Assembly: GCA_963995505.1 (NCBI GenBank)
Contig: OZ023198.1
Span: forward strand, 9,477,141 to 9,541,140
DNA length: 64,000 nucleotides
Direction of reading: 5' to 3'
Origin: Hypericum androsaemum
Lineage: Eukaryota > Streptophyta > Magnoliopsida > Malpighiales > Hypericaceae
Shown here: in pieces, positions 20,153-32,217 of the stretch
Layout: each line of letters opens with the position of its first letter
Numbering within the stretch: the first letter of the stretch is position 1
Program-made: the position numbers and the translations under genes
Notes under the pieces: model-generated
The model's input: only the letters and a program-made list of their open reading frames with translations
Told to the model about the DNA's origin: nothing
Database searches by the model: none

Positions 20153-21694
20153 ATGGCCGCCACCTCATACGCTCCCGTTTCAGTCTCAAGTACTAACCTT
20201 CTTATACTCGTTACATCACTTTCCCCATTATCACCGATTCGTCCTTTTCTTTCTTCTTTTTTTTTTAAATTTAGAAAATGGTTGGTGTTGGGTTTGTTAG
20301 GGGGTTCGCATCCCAGATCGCCTTTCCTGGGCAGCAAGGCCCCGCCGCTGACCGTTTCGGTTAGGCCCAACCGGTCGCCCGCTTCCCGGTCCTTGTCGGT
20401 TAGCGCCCGCTACAAGTAAGATAAATGGTTATTATTATAATTTGTTTTTTATTGATTCTCGTGCAATTTTTAACCCGATGGTCTCGTTTGAGAGGGACGT
20501 GTGCAAGAGTGGGGGGCAAGTTTGTAAGTATAGATAATCCACCAACACAATTCGGCTTGGTATGGCTATTGTTTAGCACCGACATTTTAGTATTAAAGAT
20601 TAATGGTTTTATGTGCATTTTCTTTTGATCTGGGCAACTGCCAAACTGTTCCCCGATTATCCCACCTTTAAAGGCGATGCTGCCTTGACCTTTGTTGATC
20701 TGTTGCTTTTGAACGCAGTGATGGAGATTCGCATGATGGTGGTGATTTTTTTACTGGCTTTTTACTAGGAGGTGCCATTTTTGGGACCTTGGCTTACATC
20801 TACGCTCCTCAGGTGACTCTTAGTTTATCTTCCATATTTTTTACTTTCTCGGATCTTCTCTATGTTTCTTTTTAATGATTAAAAACCAAGTGATTAGATC
20901 TTTGGTTGCAGAATGCCTTGTAAATGATAGCTGATGATCTTAGTACCATTAGTTGACTTCTACAATCTCTATTAGGATGTGTCTGGTAGAGTATTTAGTG
21001 TTCAAGTCTCATGACATTTTTGTAGGCTAACATATCTTGTGATTTATTGTTAGTATCTAGCGAATCTAGCGCATTTGTAGGTTTTTAAAAGCCGAGTAGC
21101 ATTTTGTCTCTGTTCCTATATTAGACTATGGGTATCTTCTTCTCATCTAACAAATTTGTTGCAATGCTCAAGAGAACCCTTCACCAGGGGTTTGGCCAAT
21201 CGCGTCACGGGTAAAGTATACCTTGTGTTCTGCCCGTTTCATATGCTTATAGAGAGCAGTATGATATTGTCGCTCTACATTCAAGTGAAATTTTGATTCT
21301 TTTGCTGGTTGTATTACAAACTTGATTTGGCTTTGTCTTGCTGTTGTTTCAGATGAGAAGGGCTATTCAGAATGAAAATGAGAATGGGTTTAGTAGGTTG
21401 CCTAGGGGGGGACCGATATACCACGATGATAGTTTGAAGGTTAGTTTTTTACATTGTTTGGTCTGTGAATCTATTACCAAACTATCACGACACCATCTTT
21501 GTATGAACATTGTTCTCTGTTTTACTTGCTAGCAGAGTACAAGGCGCACCCTGAATGAAAAGCTTAACCAGCTCAATAACGCAATTGACAAGGTAGCTCA
21601 ACGTTTGAGAGGTGATAACAAGAAAGTGCCTACTCCTACTCCTGACCCCGCCGATGTCGTGACCTTTCCCGACTACGACGTTGGTGTTTGTTGA
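20153..21694 (+). CDS. Small plastid membrane protein (paralogue 2)
   Basis: Exons 20153-20189, 20301-20415, 20719-20812, 21353-21439 and 21536-21694, all GT-AG, join in frame to 163 residues. Residues 1-50 are rich in Ser, Ala, Pro and Arg and lack acids, like a chloroplast transit peptide. Residues 60-81 (FFTGFLLGGAIFGTLAYIYA) form one Gly-rich hydrophobic helix. Residues 82-140 are charged (RRAIQNENENGF ... STRRTLNEKLNQLNNAIDK) and probably helical. The C-terminus is PTPTPDPADVVTFPDYDVG. The architecture resembles Arabidopsis At1g42960, described as a chloroplast inner-membrane protein; that link is from memory and function is unknown. The start is the first ATG after the TATA box and is conserved in paralogue 1. 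The last exon has a TAGCAG tandem acceptor (21531-21535), so an extra Gln is possible. Confidence 0.8.
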
Positions 21695-22620
21695 TACTTG
21701 TAAGCACAACTCAAGTTTTTTGTTCCGAGGATTCACTCTACGTTGCATGTTTAAATCTCTGTGCATCTTCTACCAATGGGTTCACTGGAGATTTGCTTTT
21801 CAATTTCCACCAGTGGGGTAAGAGGGTTAAAGTTTAGCTGACGATTTTATTTGGACAAAGGAATTTGAGTTTAAAACCCCATTGTGCTGTTTCTTTGTTA
21901 TGAGACTTGGTCTAAATAAAATCCTATCAGTATGTTATCTCTTTGGTATCTGAGGTGCCTATGATTTAGTAGCAGTGGGCTTGATTGAGTATGCGTTTGG
22001 CAATTTCCTCGAATATTTTTATTTTCAATGTCAACACTTTCAGACTTTTTTAGGGTGCGGTTCTCTCGATGATTTTTTTTTTACATTCGTAAAATTTGAA
22101 ACCAAGATCTGAAGTGTACCCAATTTGGTTTTGAAAGAACTTAGAAAATTTGTGTGTTTCCAATTTGAAAATTAAACTAGAATGAGTAGGAATGTGAGAG
22201 CCTTGTTTAGGGAGCTGGAGATGCGACGTCGTTCGATGCGGGAAGTAGTAAAACTCGCATCTTGATTACGGTTGTTTATTGGTATTGCGGGAATACTATA
22301 GAAATATATATTAAAAGTATATATGCTTATTGGAATAAAATAGATTCTTTAAATGTGTTGGGATTTCTTTCAAATTCTAAATGTGTTAGGATTTCGCGTT
22401 AATTAGGTTTCCTATTGTGTACCTAGCTAATTGTGATGTCTCTTATAAGTAGGATGTTAGAATTAGATGTTCCTTTGACTTTGGTTTTTGCTATTATGGA
22501 CCTAGTATTATAGCCACGGGATTTAGACTTAGGCATAGTTTATGGTCTATGTATCTTTGTCCACCACATATTATAGTGATGGTCATTTTGGTTCCGTGAA
22601 TGTAAGTCTTTTGATCGAGC
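21695..22620 (+). other. 3' flank of gene copy 2 (end of duplication)
   Basis: Matches 13781-14865 and 16610-16640 of copy 1 apart from the inserted element there. AATAAA at about 21918 is a candidate poly(A) signal. Similarity fades after about 22600. Confidence 0.65.
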
Positions 22621-25188
22621 TACGTATATCGTGTATCTTCTATACTCTTATATATTTATTACTATTTGTTATAGGTATTTAACATTCTTATTTACGTTTC
22701 TACTGCTCTAACAAAACAAGTTGGTGTTAAAAGGTGAGTTGCTAAGATGGTGGAGTTTGTGAAGGAACTGTTTGAATTTGTTAAAAATTTAGAATTGTGG
22801 CTATGTTTTGAAGAGGTTCACAAAAACAGAGGGAAATTGGCAAATTGCGAAAATTGGGGAAGGGGTAAATTAGGGTTTTTGAACCCCTGGAACCACGATT
22901 AGTGTTGATTTATTAGTTTTCATCATATTCGGATATGCATACTTGATGACTCTGATTATTTTTGGTTTGAGAATTGAACGAAATTTTTTTGGGGGCAAAG
23001 ATCATTGGGTGATCCTTGAAAGTAGATCAATTATTGACTTATAGGTTCGTGTCTTGTTAGGATCATGAAGAAAAACTGCATTTTCATGGATGCGGTGACT
23101 TTGTTAGTACAAGTTGAGTTGAAGTTGACCTAGTGAAGACTAGCTTAGATCTTGTTGAATTAGATTTTTCCGGTCAAATTGATTCACGGTTGAAGATTAA
23201 TCATTCGACCTAAATTATGTTATTGGATTTTGAGCTCGAACTTAGTAGTTTTTCTTATATACGTAGACTTATATCACTGGTTTTATGTGTAGTTAAGATT
23301 TCTAAGAAAATTAGAAGAACTACTAGAGACTTCTTTCTCCGAATACTCCATTGTTTTTAAATTTTTTGATTAGGTTTATGTAAGTTGATTGGTCATGGAG
23401 TTATCATGTTGGACCAAGACTTTGTGGTACACAAGTTGATCCTAAACTAATTTAACCTGTACTCTATCAAGACTTAGTACTGACCACACTTACAGAACCA
23501 CCACTTATCGTTAAAAAATAGCCGGTTATGGTTTGAGAAAAATTATAAACCATGACATAAATGGGGTCCACGATTACTATGATCACAGTTTAAATATATC
23601 GCTAGTATGGTTAAATCTCCGGTCATATAAAAAATTATTTTCGTGTTCAGAAAATTTTGAATTGATTTTTTTTCTCTCATAAGCTAAAAATTGAATTTTT
23701 ATGAAGTCATAAGATATAAGAACTTGAAAGGTTAGGTGAGGTTAGGGTTCGACTCTTAGCAGTTGTTATAAGGCGTACATGACTTGACAGAGGTCTAGGA
23801 TTCGATCACTGGTAGTTATAACTTGGTGTAAATATTTACCTTTAAAATATATATATATATATATATATATTATTTTTTATTTTTTTTTTCTGAAAACTTA
23901 GTTATAAAATATATGTTTAAAAAAAATTCTGACCAGACTAACAGTTTGAACAAACTGTAACAAATCAAAATTTCTGACCATGTTTAATTTCTCTGTGTTA
24001 TGTAATTTCAGCCTAACCTAAATCAAAAGGTATCTTTTACTTTTAAGACTATTTCAAAACAACTCTGAGGACATTTTTGTTGAAATACTTTAACTCTCTC
24101 TAGAAATGTTTAACGTGTTACAAGGAAAGAAACCTAATTTCAGGATAATTTGTGGAGTATTCAAATGAAGTTATAGGAATGTATTTGTGCCAAAACTTGA
24201 TAGAGAGAGTTTTGATATCTTTGTAGTAAAACTTGGCTCGAATATAACCAATACATAATGAGCCACATCATATAAAAATCAGAGAATTATCACCTAGAAT
24301 AATAGAAGTAGTAGTGGAGATCATAGAAAATCACATCTAAATTAATCAATTCATATTTTTAAGATTCATCTCTTAACGGTCCACACTTGCTATAAAATTT
24401 TATTAGACGCGATCTCATAATTTAAATCTAGGATCGCCTACAAAATTACACAATGGTTTTAAGATTTTAAAGATTTTTTTTCTTGAAACCACCTACTTCA
24501 TATTGCGCCTAGTATATAAAATAGACCTAGATACAACCGTAGACCTGACCAGGGTTTGAATTCGAACGAATTAAAATTGAATTGGTTTAAATTCGAATTC
24601 ATCAAAAGTTTAAACCATATTCAATTCGTCCTTTTGAATTATTAACCTTCAAATTCGAATCGAATCCGAATTAATTCTTTAATTCTTTAATATTTAATAC
24701 CTTGTTTTCTTGTTTAATTGAACACGACTTCTCTCGAAAACTCGAACATTTACCTATGCAATAATAACAGCTCGAGTAACTATCTACTAACGTCTAGATC
24801 AACCGAAATAAAAAAGTTTTGAATTAGAGTTTTTGAGAATATACTCGTGTTAAATATTTATTATGAGAGTTTTCTCATCTTTTAAAAAAATTATCTTAAT
24901 TGAATCTATAACTATGTGTTACAAGTTGATCCAATAAATATCGAATACCACATGTTAGTGTTAGGGGTATAGGGTTAGTGTTAGTGTTAGAGTTAGTGTT
25001 AGAATTTAGGGTTAGAGTTAGGATTAGTATTCAGTAGCAACTAATCTAGCTAGTTTTTCTTGATTTTTTTGATAAGTGTAATGAAATAAAACATTAAGTT
25101 TAGTAGATAATTGAGAACATATAATGTTGAATTATCTTTTTCTTCAAAAGGAATTTTTTTTGAAATGCTTAATAAAAAGTTGTGACAT
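22621..25188. other. Gene-less AT-rich stretch
   Basis: No coding region was recognised. It holds an (AT)n run at about 23848-23872, a GAATTCGAA-type repeat at 24550-24710 and a telomere-like block at 24955-25025. Confidence 0.6.
24955..25025 (+). repeat. Degenerate telomere-like short repeats
   Basis: About seventy bases of GTTAGTGTTAGGGGTATAGG-type sequence, with runs of GTTAGT, GTTAGA and one TTTAGGG. It resembles decayed interstitial telomere-like DNA, but exact plant telomere units are rare, so it could be an independent GTTAGN simple repeat. Confidence 0.5.
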
Positions 25189-25197
25189 ATAATGTTC

Positions 25198-26248
25198 GGG
25201 GATGGATTGGGTACAGGTAGAGATAGAGATCCATGTACCAAACGGCATTTAATCTAGGCCATAGATTTGATGATTAGACTCGCGTCAGAGATCTAACAGT
25301 AGAGATTCGTCAGGGTTATTTTTGTCTTTTACCTCCCTCTCTCCTCCCTTTTTCTCTCTTCCTTCTCTTTCCTGGCTCATGCTTTTTTTCTCTTTCTCCT
25401 TCCCTTCCGAGGAGCACTTTCTTTCCTCTCTATTTTTCCCAATCCTAAATGAAATTGACGCCGACGAGGAGCAACGCCGACGAGGAGCGACGTCGGCGAG
25501 GAAGAGATTTCCTTCTCTCTCCTTTTTCCTTCCTTCATGTTTCCCTTCTCTCTCTCCCACTCTCTCTCTCTCTCTCCCCTCTTTGAAATGGTTTTTTCAA
25601 GTGTGTAAAGGTTGATTTAGTGAAGAGTTAAATCGTTTGTTCTCATTTTTTATTTTTGTTCGTGATGTATGTCTAAAGTGATATGATCGGTGATGACCAA
25701 ATGACATGCCCGGTTACGTTCAAATGGCATGCCCGGTTATATTCAAACGGCAGACCCGATTATGATAAAATGGCATGCTCGGTTATTACCAAATGGCAGG
25801 TCATATTACGATAAAATGGCATGCATATTTACAGTCAAATGGTAGAGCCGTGCACGATAAAATAACATGTCCGATAACAATAAAAATGCATGTTCAGTAA
25901 TGACTAAATGGGAGACCATGTACGATAAAATGACATGCTCATTTACAATTAAATGACATATCTGATTATGACTAAATGACAGAGCGGAGTACGATAAAAT
26001 AACATGTTAGGTTACAATAAAAAGACATACTCGGTAATGACCAAATGGCAGGTCGGTTATGATAAAATAGCACGGGGTTAATATTTAATAAAACTTATAA
26101 TTAATTAAAAAATAATTTATTAATTAAATAATATAAATTGAAAGTGGAGACTTCAGCCTTTTGACGCATCCTCTTTTTCCCTTTTATTGACTGTTTTACT
26201 CCTATTCTGTTTGGTACAGAATTGAGCTTCTTGTACCAATCCATGCTC
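25198..26248. mobile_element. Satellite-bearing MITE (1051 bp)
   Basis: The perfect target duplication ATAATGTTC (25189-25197 and 26249-26257) flanks ends GGGGATGGATTGGGTACAGG and, inverted, GAGCATGGATTGGTACAAG. The interior has a pyrimidine-rich left third (25322-25600) and a 23-bp tandem array (25690-26070) with units such as AAATGGCATGCCCGGTTATATTC. A purine/pyrimidine-rich open frame at 25285-25615 is compositional, not a gene. Confidence 0.85.
25690..26070. repeat. 23-bp tandem array inside the MITE
   Basis: About sixteen diverged units with consensus close to AAATGGCATGCYCGGTTAYRATM. Clearly the same repeat unit as in the MITEs at 14956 and 57132. Confidence 0.85.
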
Positions 26249-26257
26249 ATAATGTTC

Positions 26258-27652
26258 TTCTTAATGACATACTTAAGTAGTAATGTGAACGATCATATAG
26301 ATAATATGGCTAATATAACTAATTAGTAAATTTTGATAAAAAATTAAATCTCATAATGACTCGCTTAAAATCTCAAGACATTCAATGTAAACACTTCCTC
26401 TCGTACTTAGTGGTATATTTTATTAGCTTATTGCTCGATTTTCACATTGTTAATTTCGATAACAAAAAATAAACCAATTGAAAAAATATTAAAAAATACG
26501 AAGATCCCCATGTAAGAAATGATTCCCAGTTTTTGATTAGCTTGCGTGGCAAGCATTTTTTGGGGGTTGTTTGAGGCGACGGGACAGATGGACGCGCGAC
26601 TGTGTGATCCGTCAGAATAATCTGTCTTTTGGACTGTCTAGTCACTAATACGTGCCCCAATAATCTTTCCATTAGTGCGGTCTTATCACTTCCTTTTTTT
26701 TTTGAGAATGCTTATTACTTCCTTTTCGATCACTTAATTTCAGAGGTTTTAATTAGATATTATCATAGAATACAAATCTTTGCTAAATTGCCCATATATT
26801 CCTTTGGTCTATTATGCAATCAATCGATCTCGTTACAATTTTAACACTACTTGATATAAATGCTTATCACGGTAATCAATTATGTGATATATGAGTGATT
26901 AACTAATTAATTAACTACTTCATTTATATTTTCAGAACTAACTATGACTCACAGGATTCCAAGGAAATTAAACTATTAAGAATTTACTAATTTTGTGGAG
27001 AGGCATAAAGCTAAACTTGACCATTGTTCAAATTCGAACAGAATGTGTTTACGTATCCTTACCTCCGAATAAATCAAAGTTCACATAGTTCTCACATTTT
27101 TATGGAGCTAACTCGCTTCATCAGATGTGTTTGTGCTTTTACCAGTTGCAGTATTATCGAGATCGTATAATTATTTTGAGATTTTTACGGACCAATTCTT
27201 GTCGTCGCCTAACTGCCTTACGTAAAAGATTTTTTATGGAAGAGCTTGTTTTAATAATCCATAAGTCGAATATAGAGTCATTGCTCTCATGGACGATTAG
27301 TTAATTTGTCGATGATTAAGTGTAATATTCCTCTCTTTTCCAGTGAATTACAGTATAACATTCGAATTCATTTAGGTATGACTCTTTCAATAGTATATTT
27401 TATATTTGTAAGATTAGAAATAAAACTCAAGTTAGTTATCATTTAATACTCTGGAGCGGCAGCCAAGGCGTCACGGACGTGTGTAATTAGTCTTGACTAG
27501 ACCCGATGACACTTGGTTTTCTTTTAACAAAAAAAGAAAGAATAGATCAATGTCTGATTCTGTTATTATACATGCTGGTAAAAGTCAACGAAATATCAAT
27601 CACTTTGTGTTGCATGATTAAGACTTTGTGTTACGGCAACGGGATGGGACAA
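26258..27652. other. Gene-less stretch, nothing recognised
   Basis: AT-rich DNA with no coding pattern, repeat or element ends that I can support. Confidence 0.5.
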
Positions 27653-27668
27653 ACGTCTCACCCATCAT

Positions 27669-27993
27669 TTGGTGCGAGAGCCACCACCGGAGATTAGATC
27701 CATTATGCTTAATGACATTGGCGATGTTGTGTTTAATAGGAACATCTTAGTTAATGACGATACAAGGCCGAATTTTGCGATAAACCAAACGTCAAGGGAG
27801 GGTTCACCTCCCGAGGTACTCTTTTCCTACCACGAATTTTTCCCACCGGGTTTTCTCATGGTAGGATTTTGACGAGTCCGGCGGTTGCAATCTCATAAGA
27901 GGCCGAGAGGGGGCCTTGCACTAAGTAGGATGTATTTGGCCATTACTCTTTATAAATAGGGGCGATTTGCCCCTCCGTCTTTACCCAAAAAAA
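27669..27993 (+). mobile_element. 5'-truncated LINE, 325 bp
   Basis: Flanked by ACGTCTCACCCATCAT (27653-27668) and ACGTGTCACCCATCAT (27994-28009), a 16-bp target duplication with one change. The body ends with the string CCACCGGGTTTTCTCATGG, then TTTATAAATAGGGGCGATTTG and an A run, a 3' end related to that of the LINE at 60942-63190. Confidence 0.8.
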
Positions 27994-28244
27994 ACGTGTC
28001 ACCCATCATCAGGTACAATCACTTTGCATTTCCCCCTGTTTCCTTTTCACATCACTACTATTTATTTATTTTTAAAATTGTTACATAAAATGGATGAATT
28101 CGAGACGAATTAGATTCGTATCAAATTTTAATAAATCTTGAACCGTATTCAATTCGTCTCAAGACGAATTAGAATCGAATCAAATTTTTGACGAATCAAA
28201 TCAACTCACGAATCAGATTCTAACAATGGCCAGGTCCAGATATA

Positions 28245-31200
28245 CAATATGTCAAGTTCGATTCATTCTCCAAGAAGGTATCAATCAACATGGTTTTCAC
28301 TCTCCTAGCCATCTTCAGGGCGAAGCCCGATCAACCAAGCCACTTGAAGGGGGACGTGATTGAAGACAACCTTAGTGAAGCAGAGATAGGGGAGAAGTTC
28401 TCAGCTGTACCTATTATCGAGGACTTCAACGATAGCATCACCATAGCGAGGCCCACCAAGAAGATGTGTGAGCACCTCAAGCCTTTATACATCACAAAGT
28501 ACATCTTCGGGAAGCCGGTAGGAAGAATCCTCATGGATAATGGAGAAGTGGTCAACATCATCCCGCAGTCACTCCTCAGGAAGTTGAACAAAGAAATGGA
28601 GTAGCTGACTCCAACCAACATGATCATGACCGAGTTTGCCAACAAAGGTACTCGCCCTCTTGGGGTATTTGCGGCTGAAGTTAACATCTGCTCTGTTATT
28701 AGAGAGGTCGTGTTCTATGTCATAGAAGCAAAGACTCCTACAACTGGTTGCTGGGGAGGGATTGGATCCACTCGAGCCAAGTCATTCTATCCTCCCTCCA
28801 TAAGTTTTTGATCCAATGGAAGCCAGACGGCAAGGTGGAGATCATTATTGCCAACGCTAACCCCTTTTAGTCAGCTACCAATTATGTTAATCGACTTTCT
28901 ATAACGACTCCATTGTGCCAACCAGCGTGCCACAGAGTGACATAGATGACAGGATTATCGGGTATGCGAACTCGATCGAAAGGGAGATTTCTTCCACCCA
29001 ATGATTGGTTGATGCCGCACTCGGGGTGACAAGGAGATTGTGGCTTGCTCTCCTATGATGAGTAAGGCCAAAATGGAGGTGACAAGGAGATTGGGGGTCT
29101 ACACCTTGTCATAATTAAAAGAGGTCAATTGTGTCTTCAAAGACGACGGCCAAAACCTCCTAGAGCTACTGATGATAAATGGCTTCCACCCTACTGCAAG
29201 CAAGCTAGATGATATAAAGGCTGAGGGTGAGGACAGAATGATCTCTTAAGATGGCCGGATACGACCTTAGTTACTTCTTACGGTCCTCCTCCGGACCGGT
29301 TCATTTTGTAACATGACTCTTTCCCGACCTAACTAATGCCAATGTGTCTAAATAAAAGTTATTCTTTTCGGTCCTTAAAAACCCGAAAAGTTCTACTTGC
29401 TTTTGATTTTGCTTCAAAGGTGTTCATGATTCTATTTTACGGTTTTGATAAAGGTCGGGGATTTGAATGCACGCATCAAACAAGACAAGTCAAGAATTTT
29501 TTTTAAGAACCGGTCGTACCGAAGCATTAACGTGCGGGGATCGTTATTGAGGTACACAAATAATCTCGATATTGTCAGTGCATCTAGAGTTCACCAATAT
29601 GGCAAGATCGTTTCGGTCCTTCATCTGCATCTAGAGCTCTCGACCTTCGGTCGTCATCGATACAGACCCAGTCTTTGCTTGGCATTGGGACGGACCCGGT
29701 CTTTGGTGGACATTGGGACAGACTAGATCTTTGGTTGGTATTATGCCTGACCTCGTTCGAGACCGACGATGATCTTCCTTCGGTTGAGACCACTTATAGT
29801 TATCATCGATAGAGACCGCCTTTATACATCGTCCTTGGTCCGCCTTGGCATGTTGTCCTTGGTCAACCTCGACTTGTAGTATTTGGATGACAAGTATCCT
29901 TCCTTGGTAAATTGGTCGTAACTTTAGACTCGTGGCTTGGAATGATGAGGTTCTTGAGTTCATGGTTAGATAAGACATATATCTATAATTTTATATCTCT
30001 AGAGCATTGATTAATTTTGATCAGAAAAGGGTCTAAATAGAGCTTTAATTCTATGTTGGTTTGCTCGCTGAGTTCTATCAAACTTTGGTAGATCAGTCAT
30101 ATCTCTAGACTCAGGCATTGGAATGAGTTGATTTTTTTGGCTACGGAAAGCTAAGAGAAATACCTACAACGTTATTAGGAAAAAATCTATTTCAAGATGA
30201 GCCTGGCTCGAGGAGGCAGATTGCTCCACCTCCGAGGGGGTAGGAAAATTGTTCCACCTCCAAGGGGAAAGGCAGATTGCTCCACCTCCAAGAGGGTAGG
30301 CGAATTGTCTAGCCTTATGGTCTTGCTCATCAACCCATCTTGCTTATCCATCGGTAGCATTTGTCGGCCCAATCGACTGTACGTCGATCGCGTTTGTCCG
30401 CCCAATCGACTGTCTGCCTACCTCCATTGGTCTGACTGTCTTATCCAAAGAGCTCGACTCGATCCACCTACCCATCCGAAGAGCTCGACTTGTCTGCGTG
30501 GTCGCCTGTTGTCCGCCTGCTTGTCTGCTTGTCTGCTTGCTCGATGGTCTGCTGGTTGCTTGTCCGCTGTTTATGTTTGTTGGCTTGCTTCATGTCGTTC
30601 TCTGAATCATTCAGGAAGGGGCGAACTTTATGGAGACGCGTCTCAGGCTTGAGCTATAATAGTTCGCCTTGGACTCGAGTGGTGTATGGCTTCGCTTGGC
30701 TTTTCACCTTAGACCTGTCTTGAGGATGTTTGGCCTGCTAAAGTCCAATTAGGATAGATATTTGAGCCGGTACACAGAGTTAGTTAGAGCGTGGTTGGGA
30801 CGGGGCAAGATTTCCCTATTTTGGAGTCGGATTCTCTAATATTCAGTCACCACTCGGGGTTTTCCTTGATTGAGCCAGATCATCCAATATTCGGTCAAGG
30901 ATTAGAATGCCCCTATTTAGGCCGAGGTTGCTCGTTCGTCGCGACCTGAGCATTCCTATTCGAGACCAGTTCTCTCTTTTTTGGAAACGGTCTAAGAAGA
31001 ATTTTCCTATACGGAGCGCGACTTAATTTAGAAATTTTCAGTATGGGGGTCGGGAGCTAGGTCAGCGTTCTCTATATAAAGAGGGTCGCGGGCAAAGGAG
31101 TAGATCATCATCAACACACCACATTACAAATCTATTTTTTCTTGTATCACTTTTTTTTCCGTAGCCTAGCCTAGCTTAGTTTCTTTTATCCCTCTCTATG

Positions 31201-31285
31201 TTAGGTCGACTCTGGAACGACCACTTCGGATCCATCTTAGATTAACTTGACGTTCTTGTACTCGTTTCCACTGGTACAATATTCT
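28245..31285 (+). mobile_element. Decayed Ty3/gypsy remnant (Tat-like)
   Basis: The coding traces are gag-end and protease only (28290-29000). Downstream DNA is non-coding and ends with an LTR-like promoter region: TCTATATAAAGAGGG near 31072, then a leader with ATCATCATCAACACACCACA. Short direct repeats occur at 29640-29730 (about 33 bp, TCTTTGGTTGGTATTGGGAC-like) and at 30215-30310 (about 37 bp, GCAGATTGCTCCACCTCC-like). LTR boundaries could not be fixed. The surrounding GAATTCGAA-type repeat appears on both sides (28085-28245 and 31295-31385), consistent with insertion into it. Confidence 0.55.
28290..28820 (+). pseudogene. Gypsy retropepsin region, broken
   Basis: Open frame 28290-28604 contains MVFTLLAIFRAKPDQPSHLK and then KPLYITKYIFGKPVGRILMD followed by Asn-Gly-Glu, the retropepsin position where Tat-like elements normally carry Asp-Gly-Gly or Asp-Ser-Gly; the catalytic context is altered. 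It stops at 28602-28604 and similarity continues in frame beyond the stop (LTPTNMIMTEFANKGTRPLG). It would have processed the gag-pol polyprotein. Confidence 0.6.
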
Positions 31286-31800
31286 ATTTATTTGAGAACA
31301 AATTTAAATGTAAATTCAATATAAACTAATTTGAATTTAAATTAAAATTTGACGAATCAAATTGAAAAATTTCAATTCATACTCACACCTAGTTGTAGCC
31401 TCCATGTGCCGACTGGCCAGCCTACAAAATCATGGTGGCCCCGACTTCCACCAAACAATAAAATTATTAGGGTATTTTTTTGTAACCAGTACAATCGACT
31501 GGCTGCACCACTTTAAAGTTACATTTCCTTTAAACGGAGGGACGGATCCATATATAAATTTTAAAAAAGTTGTATCTTAATTAGTAAAAAGTATTTTGAG
31601 ATTGTAATTGTCGATCTCGATAAAATTCTATTACGACAAGATTTATTGAAAAAACTACAATACAGAAAGAACAACAGTGTAAATTCTGTTTGCACTTCGA
31701 AATTAAAGTTGCATAGATAGGACTGGGTTTTTTTTGGAGTCAAAATCGACCTATTCAGGACCGGATCTTCAAACAATGCGGATCCTTCGGTCAAGTTTGC

Positions 31801-32164
31801 TTAAATCGTTATAAGGATCTTCAAACAGTGAGGCTCCTTCGAGATTTTCTCTGCTTCGTTTATATCATCTAACGTGATTCGGTGAGTCAATAGTTGGTCG
31901 AGATGGAGTTCCTAAAAGAAAAGAGAAACAAATCATTTTAATAAAATCTCAAATCAAGGAAAATAAAAAGGTAAAAGAAGCATGTGATCACTAAAAGAAG
32001 CAATTGGCAAATCTACCACATTAGTATAATAATTGGAACGTCTCATCCTTAGTAACTTAGTTGGTCCATACCCTACTGTTTTAAGTTGTACTTTTTATTA
32101 AAAAATATACCTTTTTTAATTAACTACAGATACTTTTTACCCATATTATTAATTTATTTATAGA

Positions 32165-32217
<53 letters not shown>

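Noticed and set aside
23740..23830. Possible tRNA-like GGTTCGAx motifs (GGGTTCGACTC, GGATTCGATC)
   Set aside because: No acceptor, D or anticodon stems can be folded around them. The same applies to GGTTCGAAC at 35040.
25285..25615. Open frames of Lys/Glu/Arg-rich and Phe/Ser/Leu-rich type on opposite strands
   Set aside because: Produced by a purine/pyrimidine-biased tract within a MITE; the same tract type occurs in its relative at 57240-57330.
29584..30723. Several open frames of 70-150 residues
   Set aside because: They lie over short direct repeats in the non-coding part of the gypsy remnant and show no family motif.
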